Source: Nocardioides iriomotensis
GTDB taxonomy: Bacteria > Actinomycetota > Actinomycetes > Propionibacteriales > Nocardioidaceae
NCBI RefSeq assembly: GCF_004168035.1
Contig: NZ_SDPU01000035.1
Span: forward strand, 1 to 64,000
Length of the DNA stretch: 64,000 bases
Reading direction: 5' to 3'
Below the pieces are notes generated by a model. It saw only the letters and a list, made by a program, of their open reading frames with translations. It had not been told where the DNA came from and did not search any database. This document shows, one piece after another, positions 60,696-64,000 of the stretch. The position numbers and the translations under genes were made by a program. Each line of letters starts with the position of its first letter. Position 1 is the first letter of the stretch.

Positions 60696-61121
60696 GTGCC
60701 CCGATACCCCGTCCTGCTGCACACCGCGATCGACGCCCGGGACTGCCGGGGCCTGGGAGAGTTCTACCGGCAGCTGCTCGGGCTGCGGTACCGCGACGGT
60801 GAGCAGCCGCCGACCGACGGCAGCCCCGACGACGCCGACTGGCTGGTCCTGCTCGACGACGACGGCCACCGGGTGCTGACCATCCAGCAGAAGCTCGACA
60901 CGACCCCTCCCACGTGGCCGTCGGAGCAGGTGCCGATGCAGATGCACATGGACTTCGCGGTGCCCACGGTCGAGGAGCTGGAGCGGCACCGCGCCCGGGC
61001 CCTCGCGCTCGGCGCCCGGCTGCTGCACGAGCGCTCGCAGGACGAGGGCGAGCCGCTCTACGTGCTCGCGGACCCGGCCGGGCACCCGTTCTGCCTGCTG
61101 GTGCGACCGGTCAGCGGGTGA
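60696..61121 (+). CDS. VOC/glyoxalase-family protein
   Basis: 141-residue single VOC-module pair. PVLLHTAIDARDCRGLGEFYRQLLGLRYRDGE opens the first beta-alpha-beta-beta-beta unit; MQMHMDFAVPTVEELERHRARALALGARLL and LADPAGHPFCLLV the second. These belong to the glyoxalase-like class common in actinobacteria, with no assigned substrate. GTG 60696 follows GAGGAGG. The 3' end overlaps the convergent arsC by 11 bp. It may be unrelated to the arsenic locus despite the ArsI-like fold nearby. Confidence 0.85.
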   Translation: MPRYPVLLHTAIDARDCRGLGEFYRQLLGLRYRDGEQPPTDGSPDDADWLVLLDDDGHRVLTIQQKLDTTPPTWPSEQVPMQMHMDFAVPTVEELERHRARALALGARLLHERSQDEGEPLYVLADPAGHPFCLLVRPVSG

Positions 61122-61509
61122 GCTCCTCGACGAGCACCTCGACGCGACGGCGGATCTCGTCGCGGATCGGGCGCACGACGTCGATGCCCTGGCCGGCGGG
61201 GTCGTCGAGCACCCAGTCCTCGTAGCGCGTGCCGGGGTAGAACGGGCACGCGTCGCCACAGCCCATCGTGACGACGACGTCGGCCTGCTGGACGGCGGAG
61301 TCGCTGAGCAGCTTCGGCTGCGCCGCGGCGATGTCGATGCCGTCCTCGGCCATGGCGGCGACGGCGACCTGGTTGACCTGGTCGGCGGGCTGGGAGCCCG
61401 CCGAGAGGACCTCGATCCGGTCGCCGGCGAGGTGCTGGAGGTAGCCGGCCGCCATCTGGGAGCGGCCGGCGTTGTGCACGCAGACGAACAGGACGGTCGG
61501 CTTGCTCAC
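61111..61509 (-). CDS. arsC: arsenate reductase (low-molecular-weight phosphatase fold)
   Basis: 132-residue ArsC. The P-loop CVHNAGRS places nucleophilic Cys10 and Arg16. Cys84 and Cys88 (TMGCGDACPFYPG) are the expected resolving cysteines of the thioredoxin- or mycothiol-linked class, and EDWVLDDPAG is the general-acid loop. It reduces arsenate to arsenite in the cytoplasm. The start is GTG 61509, overlapping the aquaporin stop, in the order arsR-aquaporin-arsC. No second reductase is seen. Confidence 0.94.
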   Translation of the reverse strand: MSKPTVLFVCVHNAGRSQMAAGYLQHLAGDRIEVLSAGSQPADQVNQVAVAAMAEDGIDIAAAQPKLLSDSAVQQADVVVTMGCGDACPFYPGTRYEDWVLDDPAGQGIDVVRPIRDEIRRRVEVLVEELTR

Positions 61510-62216
61510 GGGGACTCCTCGAGGGGTACGGCGGTCGCGGCCGCCGGGGTGGCGTGGAGCAGGAGGACGAGCGCGGCGCCGACGCCGCCCCCGATCAGCT
61601 GCATGGCGACGAACGGCAGGACCGACGCGGGGGCGATCCCGGCGAAGGTGTCGGAGAGCATCCGCGCCACGGTGACGGCCGGGTTGGCGAAGCTGGTGGA
61701 GCTCGTGAACCAGTAGGCGGCGGTGATGTAGCCGCCGACCGCGAACGCAACCGTCTCGATCCGCGGGGACCGGAGCGCGCCGAACACGACGAGCACGAGG
61801 CCGAGGGTGGCCACGACCTCGCCGAGCAGCTGGCCGGACCCCCCGCGGTCGTGGGTGGAGATGCTGACGGCGTCGAGGTCGAACATCAGGTTCGCGACCA
61901 CCACCCCCACCAGGCCGCCGGCCACCTGGGAAACGACGAGGACCGCTGCCGTGGCCGTGTCCACGCGGCCGAGGACCCGCTCGACGAGGGTGACGACGGG
62001 GTTGAACGACGCGGAGACGGGCTGCAGGGCGAGGATGAGCGCGACCAGGACCGCGCCCGTGGCGAGGCTGTTCTCCAGCAGCTGCAGGCCGGTGTCCTCG
62101 GGGGAGAGCCGCTGCGCGGCGATGCCGGAGCCGACCACGGCGGCGACCAGGAACGCGGTCCCGACCAGCTCCGCCACAGCGCGACGCAGGTGCACGGGCC
62201 GCACCGGCGGGTTCAC
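61506..62216 (-). CDS. MIP/aquaporin-family channel in the ars operon (AqpS-like)
   Basis: 236-residue channel with six transmembrane helices. The two pore half-helices read FNPVVTLV (NPV instead of NPA) and FANPAVTV (canonical NPA). Between arsR and arsC, with no ArsB or Acr3 pump in the window, it is most simply read as an AqpS-like arsenite exit channel working downhill after ArsC, as described for Sinorhizobium. The start is GTG 62216, overlapping the arsR stop. It is possible that a pump is encoded elsewhere. Confidence 0.87.
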   Translation of the reverse strand: MNPPVRPVHLRRAVAELVGTAFLVAAVVGSGIAAQRLSPEDTGLQLLENSLATGAVLVALILALQPVSASFNPVVTLVERVLGRVDTATAAVLVVSQVAGGLVGVVVANLMFDLDAVSISTHDRGGSGQLLGEVVATLGLVLVVFGALRSPRIETVAFAVGGYITAAYWFTSSTSFANPAVTVARMLSDTFAGIAPASVLPFVAMQLIGGGVGAALVLLLHATPAAATAVPLEESP

Positions 62217-62581
62217 CGGGTGACGAGCGAGGCGCGCAGCGCCTCGAGCGACGACGGCACGACGGAGTACCACATGTTGCGCCCGCGCTTCTCGGCCGTG
62301 ACCAGGCCGGCGTTGGAGAGCACCTTGAGGTGGTGGCTCACGGTGCCCTGCGACCGCCCGACCGGCTCGGTCAGGTCGCACACGCACACCGCGCCGCCCT
62401 CGGCGTTCGCGAGCAGCGAGACCAGGCGCAGCCGCACCGGGTCGCCCAGCGCGGCGAACCGCTCCGAGAGCACCTCCGCGTCGGGCTCGGGCAGCAGCGT
62501 GGTCACCAGCGGGGTGCAGCACTCGTCCGCCGACGCCGCCGTACCCGGCCGCTCCACCAGCGGCAGCTCCTTCACGCCCAC
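62213..62581 (-). CDS. arsR: ArsR-family arsenic-responsive repressor
   Basis: 122-residue winged-helix repressor. An adjacent Cys pair near the N-terminus (ADECCTPLV), a CVCDL motif in the DNA-binding helix region and the recognition sequence TEPVGRSQGTVSHHLKVLSNAGLV are present. The Cys pair plus a helix cysteine resembles the arsenite site of Corynebacterium ArsR. I chose GTG 62581, preceded by AGAAGGAGG with a 5-nt spacer. The ATG at 62617 lies inside the probable -10 box of this very gene and cannot be the start. It represses both divergent units through the operator at 62627. Confidence 0.92.
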   Translation of the reverse strand: MGVKELPLVERPGTAASADECCTPLVTTLLPEPDAEVLSERFAALGDPVRLRLVSLLANAEGGAVCVCDLTEPVGRSQGTVSHHLKVLSNAGLVTAEKRGRNMWYSVVPSSLEALRASLVTR

Positions 62582-62615
62582 CCGGGCCTCCTTCTCTCGG
62601 TGTCTCTCCGAAGTC

Positions 62616-62658
62616 ATTCTGCCAAACCCATTGACTTCCATCAATGGGTGGGTACTGT
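62616..62658. promoter_or_regulatory. ArsR operator with divergent arsR and arsI promoters
   Basis: CCCATTGA (62627-62634), six bases, TCAATGGG (62641-62648) is a perfect inverted repeat of the ArsR type. Plus strand: TTGACT (62631-62636), 16 bp, TACTGT (62653-62658) for arsI. Minus strand: TTGATG (62644-62639), 17 bp, CAGAAT (62621-62616) for arsR. The operator overlaps both -35 boxes. Confidence 0.85.
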
Positions 62659-62680
62659 TCATCGCATCAGACGTATCGAC

Positions 62681-62698
62681 AAGCATCGATGGATGCTT
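62681..62698 (+). promoter_or_regulatory. hairpin in the arsI 5' leader
   Basis: AAGCATC (62681-62687), GATG, GATGCTT (62692-62698), a perfect 7-bp inverted repeat just before the GAGGAGG ribosome-binding site (62702-62708). It may stabilise the mRNA or be a second regulator site. Confidence 0.45.
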
Positions 62699-62713
62699 CC
62701 TGAGGAGGTCCCC

Positions 62714-63214
62714 ATGTCCCGCGTCCAGCTCGCCCTCAACGTCGACGACATCGACGCCGCCGTCGACTTCTACTCCACGCTCTTCGACACCGAGCCGGCC
62801 AAGCGTCGTCCGGGCTATGCCAACTTCGCCGTCGAGAACCCCCCGCTCAAGCTCGTGCTCTTCGAGAACGCCGGGGCGACCGGCACCCTCAACCACGTCG
62901 GCGTCGAGCGCTCCTCGATGGAGGAGGTACAGGCCGAGGCGGACCGCCTCGAGGCCGCGGGACTCACGCTCGACGTCGAGGGCGACGTCGTGTGCTGCTA
63001 CGCCCGCCAGGACAAGCACTGGGTCACCGGGCCCGACGGCCAGCGCTGGGAGAACTACGTCGTCCTGGCGGACGCCCACCCCGAGCTCGAGGGCAAGGCG
63101 AGTGCCGAGCTCACCCAGCTCGAGTGCGCCGACGACGCGGCCGCCGGTGGCTGCTGCGCCGGCTTCGAGAACGCCGACCGCGCGGGTGCCGAGCGCGTGG
63201 AGGTGACCCGATGA
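62714..63214 (+). CDS. arsI: ArsI/CadI-family metal-resistance dioxygenase-fold protein
   Basis: 166-residue VOC-fold protein. Candidate Fe(II) ligands are Gln5, His61 and Glu113. The vicinal Cys94-Cys95 (DVVCCYARQDKHW) is the arsenical-binding pair of ArsI C-As lyases, which degrade methylarsenite and related organoarsenicals; CadI relatives respond to cadmium. A further GGCC pair is in the C-terminal tail (about 149-152). It has a strong GAGGAGG and an ArsR-controlled promoter, so an arsenic role is favoured. Its stop overlaps the start of the small Cys-pair protein. Confidence 0.88.
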   Translation: MSRVQLALNVDDIDAAVDFYSTLFDTEPAKRRPGYANFAVENPPLKLVLFENAGATGTLNHVGVERSSMEEVQAEADRLEAAGLTLDVEGDVVCCYARQDKHWVTGPDGQRWENYVVLADAHPELEGKASAELTQLECADDAAAGGCCAGFENADRAGAERVEVTR

Positions 63215-63411
63215 ACCCGCTCGACACCTCGGGCATCCTCGCCCGCGAGATGATCCGTGACCGCGTCGAGCTGGCGCGCCACGCGCGGATCGCCGCGCTG
63301 GCCCGCTGCTGCCACCCGTCCACCTGGCGCCGCGCCGCCGGCCGGCTCCGCGAGGCGACCCGCTCCCTGCACCGAGCAACGACACCGGCCGCGTCCGTCT
63401 GCTGCGCCTGA
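63211..63411 (+). CDS. small hypothetical protein with two Cys pairs (66 aa)
   Basis: 66-residue basic, helical protein translated from ATG 63211 in an ATGA overlap with arsI, so translation is very likely coupled. It is Arg/Ala-rich with two vicinal cysteine pairs (ARCCHPSTW in the middle, VCCA at the extreme C-terminus). Vicinal thiols bind arsenite and heavy metals, so an accessory or scavenger role in the ars locus is a reasonable guess. I know no family for it. Confidence 0.55.
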   Translation: MNPLDTSGILAREMIRDRVELARHARIAALARCCHPSTWRRAAGRLREATRSLHRATTPAASVCCA

Positions 63412-63450
63412 GCGGCGGCTCGCGCCCCCGAGCCCGGGGACGTACGGCGG

Positions 63451-64000
63451 TCAGGCTGACGCGCGCCGGACCAGCGCCGGCGGGAACACCATCCGCACCG
63501 GCGTCGCGTCGGACGTGCCGTCGAGCTGCTCGAGCAGCATCCGGGTGGCGCGCTCGGCCATCAGGCCGATGGGGTTGCGGATCGTGGTGAGCGGCGGGTC
63601 GGTGGTCTCGGCGAGGCCGATGTCGTCGTAGCCGACGACCGCGACGTCGTCGGGCACCCGCCGGCCGTGCGCGGCGAGCACGCGCAGCGCGCCCAGAGCC
63701 ATCAGGTCGGAGGCGACGGCGAGGCCGTCGAGGTCGGGATGCCGGTCGAGCAGCTGCTCGGCGGCTGCCGCGCCGCCCTGCTCGGTGAAGTCGCCGTGCT
63801 CGACGGCATCGGTGGCCAGTCCTGCCGCGGCCAGGGCGTCGCGCCAGCCGGCCAGCCGGTCCTCACCGGCGGACATGTCGGCCGGGCCGGCGACCGTGCC
63901 GATCCGGCGGCAGCCGCGCTCGACCAGCACCGTCGCGGCCTCGCGCCCGCCGCCGACGTTGTCGGTGTCGACGTAGGCGACCTTGTCGCCGCTGCTCAGC
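63451..64000 (-). CDS. LacI-family transcriptional regulator, C-terminal part (truncated by window edge)
   Basis: Open from the right edge to a stop at 63451; about 182 C-terminal residues are visible. The part seen is the effector-binding domain of a LacI/GalR regulator (KVAYVDTDNVGGGREAATVLVERGCRRIGTVAGP; GWRDALAAAGLATD; LAVASDLMALGALRVLAAHGRRVPDDVAVVGYDDIGLAETTDPPLTTIRNP). The N-terminal helix-turn-helix lies beyond the window. The ligand is probably a sugar and unknown. Confidence 0.9.
   Translation of the reverse strand, partial: LSSGDKVAYVDTDNVGGGREAATVLVERGCRRIGTVAGPADMSAGEDRLAGWRDALAAAGLATDAVEHGDFTEQGGAAAAEQLLDRHPDLDGLAVASDLMALGALRVLAAHGRRVPDDVAVVGYDDIGLAETTDPPLTTIRNPIGLMAERATRMLLEQLDGTSDATPVRMVFPPALVRRASA

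Noticed and set aside
62582-62617. ATG at 62617 as the arsR start, extending the protein by 12 residues.
   Set aside because: The ATG lies in the probable -10 hexamer of the arsR promoter. GTG 62581 has a near-perfect Shine-Dalgarno at 5 nt.

Overview
The window is very GC-rich (roughly 70% or more by eye), with many GTG starts and chains of GTGA/ATGA stop-start overlaps. It carries IdeR-type iron boxes, a GlgE maltosyltransferase pathway, an F420-type luciferase-like oxidoreductase, a NnaR-like regulator and a DUF222/13E12 protein. All of this points to an actinobacterial chromosome, most likely Nocardioidaceae (Nocardioides-like). The assignment is inferred from gene content and protein style, not from a database search. 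I saw no rRNA, tRNA, CRISPR array, prophage or transposase.

Layout. 1-5255: edge-truncated DUF222 gene, methylmalonyl-CoA epimerase, acetyl-CoA acetyltransferase, MeaB, a kinase/F420-oxidoreductase fusion and a conserved hypothetical. 5393-11029: a small membrane protein, a PH-domain protein and a MacB/FtsX-type ABC system with two ATPases and one large permease. 11037-15062: an iron-siderophore ABC transporter behind two iron boxes. 15071-17528: a MarR regulator bracketed by two inverted copies of a 60-bp palindromic repeat, then an isobutyryl-CoA-mutase-type large subunit. 17560-28451: a thioredoxin-fold/TPR protein, then a nitrate/nitrite assimilation operon (narK, nitrate reductase, its electron-transfer flavoprotein, nirB, nirD, NnaR-like regulator, CbiX chelatase). 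28375-45406: a GNAT-NUDIX fusion and glycogen/maltosyl-glucan genes (glgE-treS-pep2-glgB on the minus strand, then glgP and glgX), with a secreted M36 metalloprotease gene between. 45508-52213: enoyl-CoA hydratase, a two-component system, two membrane proteins, etfBA and an orphan LuxR-type regulator. 52342-60657: an ABC-F ribosome-protection-type gene with an elaborate leader, divergent from an eight-gene run of translationally coupled genes ending with cysteine desulfurase, mnmA and a MetE-like protein. 60696-63411: a VOC protein and an arsenic locus (arsC, aquaporin, arsR on one strand; arsI and a 66-aa Cys-pair protein on the other) around one operator. 63451-64000: an edge-truncated LacI regulator.

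The most interesting feature is the leader of the ABC-F gene (about 53964-54098). It appears to contain a WhiB7/WblC-like promoter, a three-residue upstream ORF (M-K-S-stop) and two mutually exclusive stems, one of which covers both the start region and the uORF. It reads as a small antibiotic-responsive translation switch. Secondary highlights are the paired 60-bp palindromes around marR, a hairpin that bridges a distant Shine-Dalgarno to the etfB start, the kinase/F420 and GNAT/NUDIX fusions, and the channel-type (aquaporin) arsenic detoxification locus.
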